Below the pieces are notes generated by a model that saw only the letters and a list, made by a program, of their open reading frames with translations, was not told the DNA's origin and made no database searches. 64,000 bases of DNA from Narthecium ossifragum. Its lineage: Eukaryota; Streptophyta; Magnoliopsida; Dioscoreales; Nartheciaceae. Position 1 is the stretch's first letter. Each line of letters starts with the position of its first letter. Shown piece after piece: positions 26,092-37,972 of the stretch. The DNA lies in contig OY986965.1 of the NCBI GenBank assembly GCA_963920575.1, positions 30,808,007-30,872,006 on the forward strand. Direction: 5' to 3'. The position numbers and the translations under genes are program-made.

Positions 26092-29000
26092 ATGGATTCA
26101 TCAAACTGTGAGCGGAAGTCTCGCTTCATGAAGTGGCTGAACAAGATGTTTAAAGGGCCAGCTCATGAGCATCCCAATGGGCGTCGCCCACGAGTTATTG
26201 GAGAAGAAAACTTGTTCTGGCGTAGACCAACCGGATCCATGGTAATATGCTTCTTTTTTCCTAGACGAGTGGAAAGTTGTTTTACTTTGAAGTCGCCTCA
26301 AGGTCACATATTGGATCGTTCAAGACCCCCATAACTCCACCAGACAACTTTGGCATTTGTTTTACTTTGAAGTCACCTCAAGGTCACATATTGGATCGTT
26401 CAAGACCCCCATAACTCTACCAGACAAGTTTGGCATACCATGTGGCATTGACTTCAGTCTCCTGCAATCAATTTGTACTCTGCTTGTCAGTTTTTGCTGA
26501 GCTCCAAAAACTTTTAGATGTCACAGACTTGCATAACCACTGTTTATTTTCTGCTTCGATTCATACTTGATAACAGTGGTAGATAGCCCAAATTTTGGTA
26601 AGATGATATTCTCGCAATCTCAGTGTTTAAGTTGCTCATAATCTATTTCAACTAGCTGGTTGACATGCTAATCTGATTTTCATTTTTCAATTGGTATTCC
26701 TCCTTGATGTTGCATAAGATAATCAGTATCAGTTATTTTTTCACGAAAATCAGTCTTCAGCTGCAAACAAAGCTGGTTGTTATGTTTATATGAGATGCTT
26801 CCTCTTTATATGTATCTTTGATCTTATTGTTTTATAACATTGTTTTGCACAAGTTCCTGTCTAGGATGATCAATCAAAAGCTGATGAGGACTTGGACCGT
26901 GCAATGGCACTTTCTCTTGCAGATAACGCCAAGAAACCAAATGGTATGCTTGAACTGATGGTCCCTTTTAGAATACAAGATTTATAGCATCATCCCGAAG
27001 TTCCTGATTTTTGCTTAATGCCTTTTTGTTTGTGTAGGACCGAAAGGGCATGCTGATAGTGATGAAGATCTTGCTAGAGCCATGCAAGAAAGTTTGAGCA
27101 TGTCCTCCTCCTATCCACAGGCTCCTGTAAAGTTTTTGCCAAGAGGATATAGGTCTCCTTTCTTTGCTTTAATTTTAATTTTTTCTTTTCTTGCAGATTC
27201 CTGCCCAAATAATTAAAACTATCCTGATTCTGTATATTCAGAGTATGTGGAGGTTGTAACCGCGAAATAGGCTATGGACATTACCTAAGCTGCATGGGAA
27301 CCTTTTGGCACCCCCAATGCTTTTGTTGTTGTGCTTGTGGTCAGCCTATCCGGGAGACAGAGGTATGTTATTATGGTGATTGAAAGAATCAGTTGACTTT
27401 TGTTTCTCTTTTCAGGAAAACAAGTATGACTACAATCATTTTCTTGGCATTAAATAATTTGTCAGCTGATTTTAATTATTCGACCTATTCCAGTTTTCTT
27501 TGTCCGGGAAAGCTCCATACCATAAATCATGCTATAAGGAGCTTCACCATCCAAAATGTGATGTCTGCCATCAATTTGTAAGTCTTAGCTTGGAATATTT
27601 ACATGCCTGGTCCAGCCTGTTGACAGCACTGGCTGACTGTTTATATCTTTCTTTGGTTTGTGAATTTATTAGATAATATTTGGTCTAGATGAACATGAAT
27701 GAATTTAAAATTGAGGAAAATTTAAGTTTATGCATCTTTCTTACTTTATACAGATACCAACAAATAGAGCTGGTTTAATCGAGTACAGAGCTCATCCATA
27801 TTGGGGTCAAAAGTATTGTCCATCTCACGAACACGACTACACACCAAGATGTTGTAGCTGCGAGCGAATGGAGGTGTGGAATATTTTTCTGTTCAAACGT
27901 ACTATTTTTATATCTTTCACTTGTTTTGGACCTTGTAATTAATCAGTTCTACTTTGTGGAATCACACATTTTCTATCTCATAGTAACTGTGTTCTCTTTT
28001 TATCTGATATTGAAGTCAAGGAGTACAAAATACATCTCTTTGAGTGACGGGCGTAACCTTTGCCTTGAATGTTTGGATTCTGCTATTATGGATACTGGGG
28101 ACTGCCAAAGCCTTTACCATTCTATCAGAGACTATTACGAAGGAATGAATATGAAAATTGACCAACAGATTCCCATGCTTCTGGTTGAAAGGCAAGCCCT
28201 TAATGAAGCTATGGAAGGGGAGAAGGATGTAAGCATCTTCATTTGATTCTTTTACAGCGATTGTTGTTTCCAATGTCTTTCTTGTAATTGATTTAGTCCC
28301 AGGGCCATCACCACATGCCTGAGACAAGGGGATTATGTCTATCCGAGGAGCAGACTGTGAGCAGTGTAAGAGAGTTTGTTAATATTTTTGGACACTATAA
28401 GTACTCATCCATCCAAGCACATCTTCATGTTTCAGAATATGGTGTTTTTTCTGCAGATACTGAAGCGTCCGAGAATTGGTGCAGGCAGAATTCTGGACAT
28501 GAGAACATATCCACATAAGTTGACGCGCAGATGTGAAGTCACTGCAATTCTTGTTTTGTATGGTCTTCCCAGGTGAAAATTTTTAATGTAAAATTTACCC
28601 TTTCCCATATCTGTAAGTCCAACAAAATCGGATCTGTTCCTGCGCACCTATTACTTCATCACAATCTGCTTATGTCGTAGTTCTTTCCTTTAATTCAGTG
28701 AAAGGGTTTCATTTACGCAATTGGGGTGTTTGATGTTGCGCTTTCTTGATCATCCTATAATTGATGATTGTTATGAACATGATCTCTACTGACTCGTGAA
28801 ATTCATTAGTTGAAGCTTCTTTCTTTAAATGCCGTCTATTGGACATGGCATTGGGGTTTTAACACGGTGAGATGTGCAGTCTCCCAATTTGCTAAAGTGG
28901 AAGTATGTCCAATGAGATGAGTGTATATCCATTTCCAATGTTCAGACAACTTTTCTCAATTTCTCAATTTCAAGTTCATCAAAATTGCCACATTGTGTAA

Positions 29001-30384
29001 ATTATCTTGATCAGCTGGCTTAGTTTAAAAGCCCTTTGGGCACCTACCAGTTTTTAAAATATAAGATGAAGAGCTATATGTGTCTCTATTGGCATGGTTC
29101 TTCTGAAGATGCTTAATGGATCACATTGCTGATGTTTGCTTGCTTGAATGTTGTAACAGTTATTTTCCTGTGCAGGCTACTAACGGGGTCAATTCTCGCA
29201 CATGAATTGATGCATGGGTGGCTACGGCTCAAAGGTCGTGATACCATTCCTTTGATAATTAATGTTATCCATATTCCATTCATCATTTGCACAAACAATC
29301 TCCTTTTGGCTTGTACCATTGCCACAAATTTTCGCAAGCTATTTTATTTCATTAAGTTTTAGAGAGAGTGATCATTATTCTTGATTCTGAATCATGTAAT
29401 ATAGATGGTAAAATTGGCAGACGTACTTCATCTTTTTCCTTCTTTTTTCTTTGAGTGCCTTTCCGAGTTCCTCTTTTGTTATATGAATAGTAGGTTAAGC
29501 TAGCTGCTAACAAGACTTTATATATGAGATAGTAGTTCTATTGAGGAAATATATAGCCTTTTGCCTCTGCTTCCCCATGCATTTCTCCCTATCCCTTCGA
29601 AATAACATATGAAAGCTCTTCTCTACCATTGCCATGCTTTGTCTTGTTTGTTTTGGGCTTTCCTGTTTGTGGTAAAGATGTTGCTGATCTGTAGATAATT
29701 CTTGAAAGCTGCATTGCCAATCTACGTTAGGTGTACAGTGCGATCTGCGAGAAGAGCTTTCTCATTCGTACACAGTAATCTATCACTTCTAGTCTGTACT
29801 TTGATCCCAAAAATCACAGCTAATGCTTACAGATGAAGATGTCCCAACTTAAACATAATAAGCATTTGTCTAATTGCACCTGTAGGGCATTTATAAATCT
29901 TCCATTTCATGATTTCAGCTCATAGTTCTTTGCTGGTAGCTTCTTTTGAATTTCTTTTTATTTTGCTTCTTATATACAATCTGCTTTGTCATCTGTCTTC
30001 AACTCTTGACCATAAAACCCATTTTTGTCTAAGTATGTTCTGCAAAGTTCATTAGGTTACCGCAGTCTACGCCCTGAGGTGGAGGAAGGCATTTGCCAGG
30101 TTCTATCTCATATGTGGCTTGAATCTGAGGTCATTCCAACATCAAGAAACATGCCATCATCATCAAATCATGCTTCATCCTCATCCTCTTCATTACCATT
30201 CGCCAAGAAAGCAGGACAGTCTCATACTGAGAAAAAGCTCGGTGAATTCTTCATGCATCAAATAGCCCATGACACTTCATCTGCCTACGGGGAAGGTTTC
30301 AGAGCTGCCAATGCTGCTGTAAACAAATATGGGCTCCAAAGAACACTAGAACACATCCGCTTGACAGGAAATTTTCCCATTTAA
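26092..30384 (+). CDS. DA1: DA1-type ubiquitin-activated peptidase (UIM, LIM, zinc metallopeptidase)
   Basis: Eleven coding exons, all GT-AG and in phase: 26092-26241, 26865-26943, 27038-27152, 27242-27362, 27494-27577, 27754-27873, 28016-28228, 28297-28365, 28457-28572, 29176-29234, 30056-30384, giving 484 residues. DA1 limits organ growth by cutting growth regulators after being ubiquitinated. Domains in order: [10 protein letters not shown] near the start; two ubiquitin-interacting motifs ([29 protein letters not shown]); a LIM domain ([36 protein letters not shown]); a LIM-like segment ([20 protein letters not shown]); then the DA1 peptidase domain with zinc site HELMH (365-369) and the C-terminal [20 protein letters not shown]. 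All key residues are present. The start is the first ATG after an AG acceptor and fits the family's short N-terminus. DA1 and DAR1 are hard to separate here. Confidence 0.93.
26277..26436. repeat. 80-bp tandem duplication in DA1 intron 1
   Basis: TTGTTTTACTTTGAAGTCGC and the following bases to TTTGGCAT (26277-26356) repeat directly at 26357-26436 with only a few substitutions, just inside the first coding intron. Confidence 0.9.
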
Positions 30385-30714
30385 CTCCATTTGTTATAAT
30401 GCTATTAATTATGCCTTCATTCCTGTCCCGGCCTTGCATGGATACGGTAATTGAACTTCCCACTAAATCTAAAGGGGTTGTTCTGGCTGTGTTGTATGCA
30501 TATATCCAGCCTAATAAGTAATGTAATAGGATTCGTATGCAATTAAATCGTTTCTCTGTGCTATATTATAAATGCTTTGTGCCGAGGCAGTTAAAGATAG
30601 TTTGTTTGCCATTGCGTATTTAATCTTGTTGACTGTTAAATAAGGATTCCTTCGCCAGCGTCCAGTGCACCCCTGCACCGGATGTTAATAGCAGCCGTTG
30701 GATGATTCTAAAAA

Positions 30715-31752
30715 GGGTTTTTTATATATTTTTTCTTCAAAATTTTTAAATATCATAATTACTCTTATATTTTTTTCAGCTTACTAATATACCTTTAAAA
30801 TCTTGAAAAATACATAAACTTATCCTTTCATCTATATCCGTCCATCTATCTAACTTAATCATGGTTTAAATCAAATTAGGATGGGCAAAGTTACTTAATT
30901 GCCCATGCCTATAAGGTTTAACGTTAAACATACTCCTTCTCTAGCAGCGTTGCCCTCCTTGAGCTCTGGTAAGCGTGCCGCCATTAGCAACCTCCCCGTC
31001 GTTCCCGCCAAAGAGACTCCCCGTCGAGCCTAGAGTGTAGAGGACACTGGTGTGGTCACAACTTGTGGGGTTGAGCTCGGTGACGTACGCGGACAGCGAC
31101 GACAGGGCCTCGCTAAAGGTTCATCGCCACGACGAACGACTTCAGGTGGATCGGGGGCGACGGGCGATGCTCAGGGAAGAGGGCCAAAGGTCTTGGTCGG
31201 CGTTGGGCTGAAGGAATGAAGATGGGGCAAAGGAAGGGAGTCAGGGATGGTGAGCTTGGTATCTTCCGTCTGTCAGAGCAAATGTCAGCTTGCGAGATGA
31301 ATTAGGTCGGAGTCGTTGGCGAGTTTGGCTGGCCGGGATCGGTAAGGAGCAGAGCATCTGGTGAGGGAGTAGAGGGGGGCGACGTGGCGCGGCGGAGCTT
31401 GGGCGCTTGCGACGACAAGGATGGTGGTTGATGGTGTACTTGGCGGCATCGATGTTGGATGGAGTTGAAGGCAGTGGAGGTGCGAGTGACGAAGAACGGT
31501 GTCGGAGAAGGAGAGAGGTCGCGATGGCGGTGCTCCGACGCTTGGTCGACGGTGACCTAGTAGGGGCATATATGTCTTTTTACACATCACCGTTAACAGT
31601 GTTAGGAATATTCCCTCTAGATTCGTCGGCAAGTAGCCCGAGGGGTAGGTTTATGCATTTTTTAAGTTATCAAGTGTACATTAGTAAGCTAAAAAAATAT
31701 AATGATAATTATGATATTTAGAAACTTTTGAAAGAGAAATATGTAAAAACCC
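30715..31752. mobile_element. Non-autonomous MULE with 9-bp duplication (1.04 kb)
   Basis: TTCTAAAAA lies at 30706-30714 and 31753-31761. The terminal inverted repeats are about 110 bp (30715-30828 and 31642-31752), AT-rich, starting GGGTTTTTTATATATTT and GGGTTTTTACATATTTC and sharing TAAATATCATAATTA and GCTTACTAAT. The interior (about 30940-31620) is GC-rich, unlike the arms, and has no transposase. It may hold captured host sequence, as in Pack-MULEs. Open frames in it show no family I know. Confidence 0.85.
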
Positions 31753-32174
31753 TTCTAAAAATTATCTTCTATGCATTAGCAAATATAGTGTCAACACTTG
31801 TGGAACTGATCGCCGTAGAAGACTAGCACGCCGCAAGCACCGAACGGAATGGATTGTTTCCTTGTGGTCAAGTTCTGTGGTAGATTTTCTTGGATTTAAA
31901 GATGAGCCATTGGATCTCTCAATGGCATCGATATTACTCTTTTACAGCAAACTGTTCGTGGAGGTGTGGGCGCTTCTCACATAAATTGGGAATAGTGAGA
32001 TTGGATGATGACCAAAGAGTCGGACGACAGGTCGGCCCGTCGGCGGTATGAACGTCGGCGTGACATGGTTATGGCCTTGTGAAAGAGAAGGATCGGAGAA
32101 GCTCGTGGCGCATTTGTTGAATAGATTTTCTGGTGTTCTTCTCCGGCCGGAGAGCAAAGGGGAGATAAAAAATA

Positions 32175-33824
32175 GAGTTAATAACAGTTTACTCCCCTCT
32201 AGTTTGGAAATATGTCAATTTACCACATATATTTTCAAACGTGACAAAACGCACCCTTAATTTATCAATATGGTTATTTTGGACCCAATCGTCTAACTCC
32301 GTTAGCCGGCTGACGGAAAACCTGTTAAATAGGTCACCCGGTTTCACCGATTTTACTCGTCTCCAACGTGGCCACCGATCTCACTGCCATTTACTTCGGC
32401 GACCACCCCCATCTCCGACCATCTCTAAGACCTTCTCCAACTCTCATCTCTTCCCATCTCCCTCTTCTCCATCCTCCATCCTCCATCCTCCATTCTCCTC
32501 CACAACCCCGCTCCGGCCCTCCACTGGGCCCCGGCCCTTGGGCTCCCGGTCCGACCAGGATCCACCCGAGGGCCCCACCCGACATAATATTGTTCGCTTT
32601 TGGCTCACCGCAAAAATCTGGGAAAACTTTCCAGTAGGTCACCCATCCCGGGACCCAGTGGAGGGCCGGGGCGTTACACCCCATCACCGTCCCGACGAAG
32701 CTCCAACTCCGGCAAACCCCATCATCCCACTCCCACCTTCCCTGGTGAAGATGCGCGGCCAACCGCAGCCTCTCCACTCCACCGACGCGCAGCCACCCGC
32801 TGCTCCTCCTCTCCGCCCCTTCGTCGGGGCCTCCCAACGTCCCTGAGCAGGCCACGAACTCTCAACACCACCTCCATAACTTCTCGTTCCCGATCCTCAC
32901 GAAATGGGGTGGCCAACGCCTCCTCTGCTGCGCCGGTGTCAACCGCAACGGCGATGTCATCGGGCGAAGCTCATGGTGCACCTCTGCGAGGCGGCGGACC
33001 GAATGGAGCTTCCTAGGGTTCGGGAAGAGTTTGCGCGGCCTCTGGAGCCCATGGATCCGGGGTGGTCGTGGACTCTGAGGGCGACGAGGTCACTGGAGCA
33101 GAGGACGAGCCCTTCTCCACCACCGGCCGCGTCGACAGTGATGGAGAGAGTGAGGAGCTAGGTTCTGTCTCCTATCCATTGAGGAGGATATCTACTCGCT
33201 CACCGGATCCCGCCTAGTCGTCGTCCCCGCAAGCGCGCCCGTACCGTCCAGAAGCAGCTGGATGTGAGATGGATCCGATCACCCCCTCTTCCTCTCTCTC
33301 ACATTTTCTCCCCAAAACCGGTATAGCTAGGCCAAGCATGAAAGTGGATATATCTCCCAGGGACCTCTTCATCGGAGATGGTCAGTCATGCCGTCGCGAT
33401 GCCCGCGAGGAGGAGTAGCATGGTTGTGGCGGCGCTGGCCAATCACCCCCTCTTCCTCTCTCACATTTTCTCCCAAAAACCGGTATAGCTAGGCCAAGCA
33501 TGAAAGTGGATATATCTCCCAGGGACCTCTTCATCGGAGATGGTCAGTCATGCCGTCGCGATGCCCGCGAGGAGGAGTAGCATGGTTGTGGCGGCGCTGG
33601 CCAATCACCCCCTCTTCCTCTCTCACATTTTCTCCCAAAAACTGGTCAAATTGGTCAAAATTGGTCAAACATATCTATTTAGCCGGTTTACCATCAGCTC
33701 GGCTAGACGGTTGGATCCAAAACAACCACATTGATAAATTAAGGGTATGTTTTGTCACGTTTTAAAATATAGAGGGTAAATTGATATATTGTCAAATTAG
33801 AGGGGAGTAAACTGTTATTAACCC
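32175..33824. mobile_element. Non-autonomous MULE with 9-bp duplication (1.65 kb)
   Basis: TAAAAAATA lies at 32166-32174 and 33825-33833. Terminal inverted repeats of about 155 bp run from 32175 and back from 33824. They start GAGTTAATAACAGTTTACTC and GGGTTAATAACAGTTTACTC and share CGTGACAAAAC and CCTTAATTTATCAAT. The interior is GC-rich (CCCGAGGGCCCCACCC, CCACCGACGCGCAGCCACC), suggesting captured sequence. No source gene is recognised and no transposase is present. Confidence 0.88.
33277..33650. repeat. ~162-bp tandem repeat inside the 1.65-kb MULE, about 2.3 copies
   Basis: ATCACCCCCTCTTCCTCTCT begins copies at about 33278, 33442 and 33604. Each full copy carries GGTATAGCTAGGCCAAGCAT, TCTCCCAGGGACCTCTTCAT and CGCGAGGAGGAGTAGCATGG. 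The last copy is cut short. Confidence 0.85.
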
Positions 33825-33924
33825 TAAAAAATAAGATTTTGATCTGAACCATCCGATGATTTTAAAAATCATCCAACGGCTGCTATTTGCACCTGCTGAT
33901 TAACCGGTGCAGGGTGAACTTTTT

Positions 33925-36130
33925 GCATTGGCTTTCGCTTGCGTTGATCAAAATCATGGAGGAGTTCATGGACGTGGAGACAAGTTCCGGAGTAGCTCAT
34001 GAGCGGGGTGGAAAGAGAAGGTCTAGCTAAGAGGGAGCTTGATCAGATTTATGAACAGGTAGAGGAAAAAAGGTCACCAACTGAAGCTGGGAATCATACA
34101 GAGGAACAAGAGATGGGTTGGATGAATAAAGTTGAAAGCGGTGCTCGAGCTTCAGATTTTACGATTGGAGGATCTTATAGGTTTCCGAAATTTGAGCATT
34201 GCAACGATTTAGTTTTAAAAGCTTTTAAGGGTCAGGGAGGCTATTATTTCTAAAGCCAGTGATCGATGCGGAACAGGAGGAGACCGCCTTCCTTCTTCCT
34301 TGAAGGCGTCAACTGGTGATTTCAGGTTCCTTGACGACATTTTGAAGAAGCCGTCGAAAGCTTATAAGTGGTCATATACGGCTGAGACAGCCATGAACCT
34401 CGTCTTGAGGTTTAGGAAGGTTTGTACAGCTGCTGGAGTAGTGGAGTGCTTATAGCCTGGCTACTTGCTCGAGAACCCATAGATAGAAATTCTACTTGTC
34501 AAGATGTTTCTTTTGATCAAATCCTAAGCTTCCTTTTGCCATTCTTTGCTACAATCTTTGTGGATCGACTGCGATATGACTAATCTAATCTATGTGGTTG
34601 TCCTGTACAGTGATGTGGCCTCTGTGCGTCATGCTTGTTTCACAGAATAATGGACAGGATAGGATAAATACACTCTATCTTATCTCATCTCATCTTATCT
34701 TTCAAATAAAGTAAAATGTTTCAGGCAAATGATACGTGGAGTATCAGATGCTGCTGCAATAAGCAGCCACTTAAACTCCAGGAACTTCAATTGCTTACTT
34801 ACAGAGTTTCTTTTGCTACTTCCGACACAAAATCTTAGGCACCACAAAACCGATTGCCACTTGCTTTTTAGAACTTCAATTACATACAGAACTTCAATTG
34901 TTTGACTTGCTGCTCTCTGTGTTTTCTAGAATGTGGTTTTAGATGTTATTTGACCCAGGTCTGGAGAACTGTCATGAAGGCTTTCTGTTTCAGTTAACTG
35001 CTGATCTGCCTGATGTTATTATATGGAGAATTAGCTGCTTGAAGTTGCCTCACATAGTGTGCTCCATCTTCGCTAACGCTGCTAGGCCTCCAGATTCTTC
35101 CTTATCAACTAGAAGAGGCCCACTTTGACCAAGCGTTGAAGCAGAGATCGTGATACGAAGGTGAAAACTTGAGTGCTTTATCTCGAACTTTCGGATTCGG
35201 GGGGCCTCCGACCTCCGATGCGGGCCATGCGGCGCATCGGTTAATCAACCGAACACGAGCCATTGGATCATTGGTCCGGGGGCCGCCGAGGATCACGAGA
35301 ATATCAACGAGAAAAGATTGGGACCACATGCGATGGGATGCGGACGGAAGCTTCACTGTTCGGTTGGGACCACATGGAAATAAAAAAAATATAATATTCA
35401 TATAATAAGTATGCCCCGTCGCCCCCTTGTCTCAAATCAAAAGTTCAAAATCCTAAAATATTAGATTTTTGAACTGATATGCGTATGATTGTTGACGAGA
35501 GGTCGATGAAGCCAACGACGAGGGGTCGATGGATCTCGGCATGGATTCCACGGTCATATTGAATTGTGATTCACTTAGCTAATAGAATTCCATGGGTAAT
35601 AGATATAGTTTAAAAATTTTCTTATCAGTTTCAAATAACAAATTGAGAACCATAAGATCAAGGGAAAGTACAATAGTTCATTGCAGGTGTGATTTATTAC
35701 CTCCAGCAAACAAAAAACAACATTCAAAATGAAACTAACTAAATTTTCTTGATGTTACATGCTTGAGGATGATACTGAAAGCTTATTAATATCGCCCATG
35801 CTTAATATCGGTGATAAGTAAAGGTTTTGTTGTCTCTTCTCCAACATCATTAAATCCATATCTTGTTTCACCATATATTGTTCAGACTAGACTAAACACA
35901 GCCAACTTCTTTATGTATTCAACTTACTAGAGAATGATAAAGCGTCTCTTCTCTAACATCATCAAGGAATTCTGTTTTTACAAAATGCACTAGTCTGATC
36001 ATTTGCCTACAACAAATAACCAGAGCATTTAAATCACGTAGAAAAACTGAAGTGGTGACTAATGCATTGTATATCTATTATAGGTAAGGTTTCAAGAGGA
36101 CAAATAAAAAGTATATTGATATGATTCATC
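33925..36130. other. Spacer without a supported gene
   Basis: 33957-34450 contains open stretches on the plus strand (such as GDFRFLDDILKKPSKAYKWS near 34317-34376) broken by stops, possibly a decayed gene I cannot name. 35150-35390 is GC-richer with no recognised motif. The rest is AT-rich. Confidence 0.3.
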
Positions 36131-36141
36131 ACTGATCAGAT

Positions 36142-36420
36142 GTGAGGACCGGTTGCAAAATGAGATTGAATGTGTTTCTTGACAAAGAGAGTGGAAAATA
36201 CATGGTTAAGGAATTTATGTATATACATAATCATGAGTTGGAGCCTTCCAAGACCACCTATATGCTGAGGTCATATAGAGAACTTGTTAGAGCTCATGCC
36301 TTAACAATTGAGTTGGTTTGTGATTTGGGGATTACTCCTAAGACAACACACGAGTTAATGAGCAAGGAAGCTGACGGTAGGACTAAGCTCATGTTTGTTA
36401 TTGAAGATCGAAGGACGAAC
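36142..36420 (+). pseudogene. FAR1-type DNA-binding domain fragment
   Basis: The frame reads RTGCKMRLNVFLDKESGKYM, VKEFMYIHNHELEPSKTTYM and LRSYRELVRAHALTIELVCD. This matches the second half of the FAR1/FHY3 zinc-finger domain (R.GC..., HNHEL), found in FRS transcription factors and MULE transposases. The first half and everything after about residue 90 are missing, and the open frame drifts into AT-rich sequence. It is a relic, probably of a transposase or FRS gene. Confidence 0.6.
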
Positions 36421-36631
36421 TTTCCTATTTCTATTGAAGAGATTGTGTGTGAGAGAGTCGGCACACTGCTTGTCCTTTTTGGTAAAATCTCCTTCAAAAA
36501 GATACTAAATATAAAAAAAAAACTCCATTATTTTTTTAAAAATCATTTAATTAAATCCTAGACTTTATTTATATAAGAAAAGCTATTAAACTACTTTTCA
36601 AATTATCTAATGAAAATATAAAGAAATGTTA

Positions 36632-36990
36632 TTTAATGTGAATAGAAAAGAAAGAATAGCTACCGATTCATATACATGTCTATCAGTAGTAGGCTATCGA
36701 TAGGCATGTATCGGTAGTGAGCTACTAATAGGCATGTACAACCGATATCCCACTACCGATAGGTTGTACATGTCTATCGCTAGGCCACTATCGATAGACA
36801 TGTATATGAATCGGCAGCGGACCTATCGGTAGTGGGATATCGATAGGTTATACATGTCTATCGGTAGACCACTACCAATATGCATGTATATGAATCGGTA
36901 ACACAGCTACCGATTCATAACATGTGAAGTACACATGTCACGTGACAAATGCACAAATCAGTGCTCATTAAAAGTATTTTAATGTGAATA
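36632..36990. repeat. Dense inverted-repeat block of ATCGGTA/CATGTCTATCG motifs between 13-bp direct repeats
   Basis: Between about 36660 and 36925, segments such as GCTACCGATTCATATACATG, ACCACTACCAATATGCATG, TATCGATAGACATGTATATG and AATCGGTAACACAGCTACCG form many overlapping inverted repeats. TTTAATGTGAATA stands at both 36632-36644 and 36978-36990. That could be a target duplication or a chance remnant. No coding potential. Confidence 0.6.
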
Positions 36991-37972
36991 AGAACCAGGT
37001 ATAATGAATATATGTCTACCTATATTTAAGATTTCTGTTATAATTCTGTGTAATAATTTTTAATCCAAGGACTTTTGTGATTTATGAATCATTAGCCCAC
37101 TTGCGCGTGTTGTTGTCGGGTTCCGACAAAGTTTCGCATTCTAATTCTATCCAACAGCTGCACACGTCATTTCCAAGTTAAAGTAGCACAGACCTACGGT
37201 TGCGATCGGATGACACACAACAGTTCCGATGGTCGGGTATATCCATCACGGCTCACACACATGGAGGTCCAAAATATTCAAAACAATCCAACTAAAGTTA
37301 TAGAACTTTTGGCTTATAAATTTACAAGATCGACAGAAGGGAGTCCAAAACAACAAAATCTCATTCACTCATACGGTATACCCAACAACGCTTAATTCCA
37401 TGCGAGTGCGAACAATGGTTTGTTTGTCTCTCTACTTGTTCCAAACACATCCGTTCCAATCTCCGAAAATTTCTTCTACAGTAGCTATCGTGCAAGAATA
37501 AAAACTTAAAAGCATCTGGCTATATATATACTCCTACATACAGCAGCCATTACGTACGTACATACAAATGAGAACACGTACGTATCGCCAATGAACCCCT
37601 TCTGTTCTCAAACAGGCCAGTAGCTAGCTGACTCCTTCTCGATTCAATGCCAATGAGATCTGTACGGCACTCATTCAAGTAAAAGAACCATCACTTAATG
37701 TAGTAAAAAAAAGCACCAACAGTGTCATATATATACCTGGTGCTGGAATGATCAAGATAACGAAAAGGGAAGGCTTTCTATCAGGAGAAAAATTATGAGA
37801 AAACCTGGATAGGATAAGAAAATGAATACCTTGAACAAAAACATGCCCAGATAGCCCTCCAAGCTGGGCCTCTATTTCCACAGCATAGATACCATCGAGC
37901 TGTTATCTGCTCAACTTTTTTTTTTTTGTGAAGTTAGAATACAATTAACAGACCTCAAACGCGCGTTGGGAA
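36991..37972. other. Spacer and 3' region of the BEL1-like gene
   Basis: AT-rich, with runs of ACGTACGTACAT around 37553. No gene frame is supported. The last few hundred bases should be the 3' UTR of the minus-strand homeobox gene. Confidence 0.4.

Larger units (their letters stand above)
30665..33919. mobile_element. Small old element with inverted ends, split by two nested MULEs
   Basis: The left end GTGCACCCCTGCACCGG followed by AGCAGCCGTTGGATGATT (30665-30707) recurs inverted at 33855-33919. With the two inserted elements and their duplications removed, the left arm reads GATGATTCTAAAAATTATC. This matches the palindrome GATGATTTTAAAAATCATC of the right arm. The original element would be about 0.55 kb. 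I could not find its target-site duplication, so its class is open. Confidence 0.55.

Noticed and set aside
31285..31721. Open frames on both strands inside the 1.04-kb MULE
   Set aside because: GC-rich cargo gives chance open frames; no family recognised and one frame runs into the terminal repeat.
32241..33161. Long Pro/Ser/Arg-rich open frames inside the 1.65-kb MULE
   Set aside because: Low-complexity translation in overlapping frames on both strands; not credible as protein without transcripts.
30600..33960. Target-site duplication for the outer element at 30665-33919
   Set aside because: I compared the flanks for 3-, 8- and 9-bp repeats and found none convincing, so no class was assigned.
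33957..34450. Open stretches with MEEFMDVETSSGVAHERGGK and DDILKKPSKAYKWS
   Set aside because: Broken by stops and shifts, and no family was recognised; it may be a decayed gene but cannot be supported.
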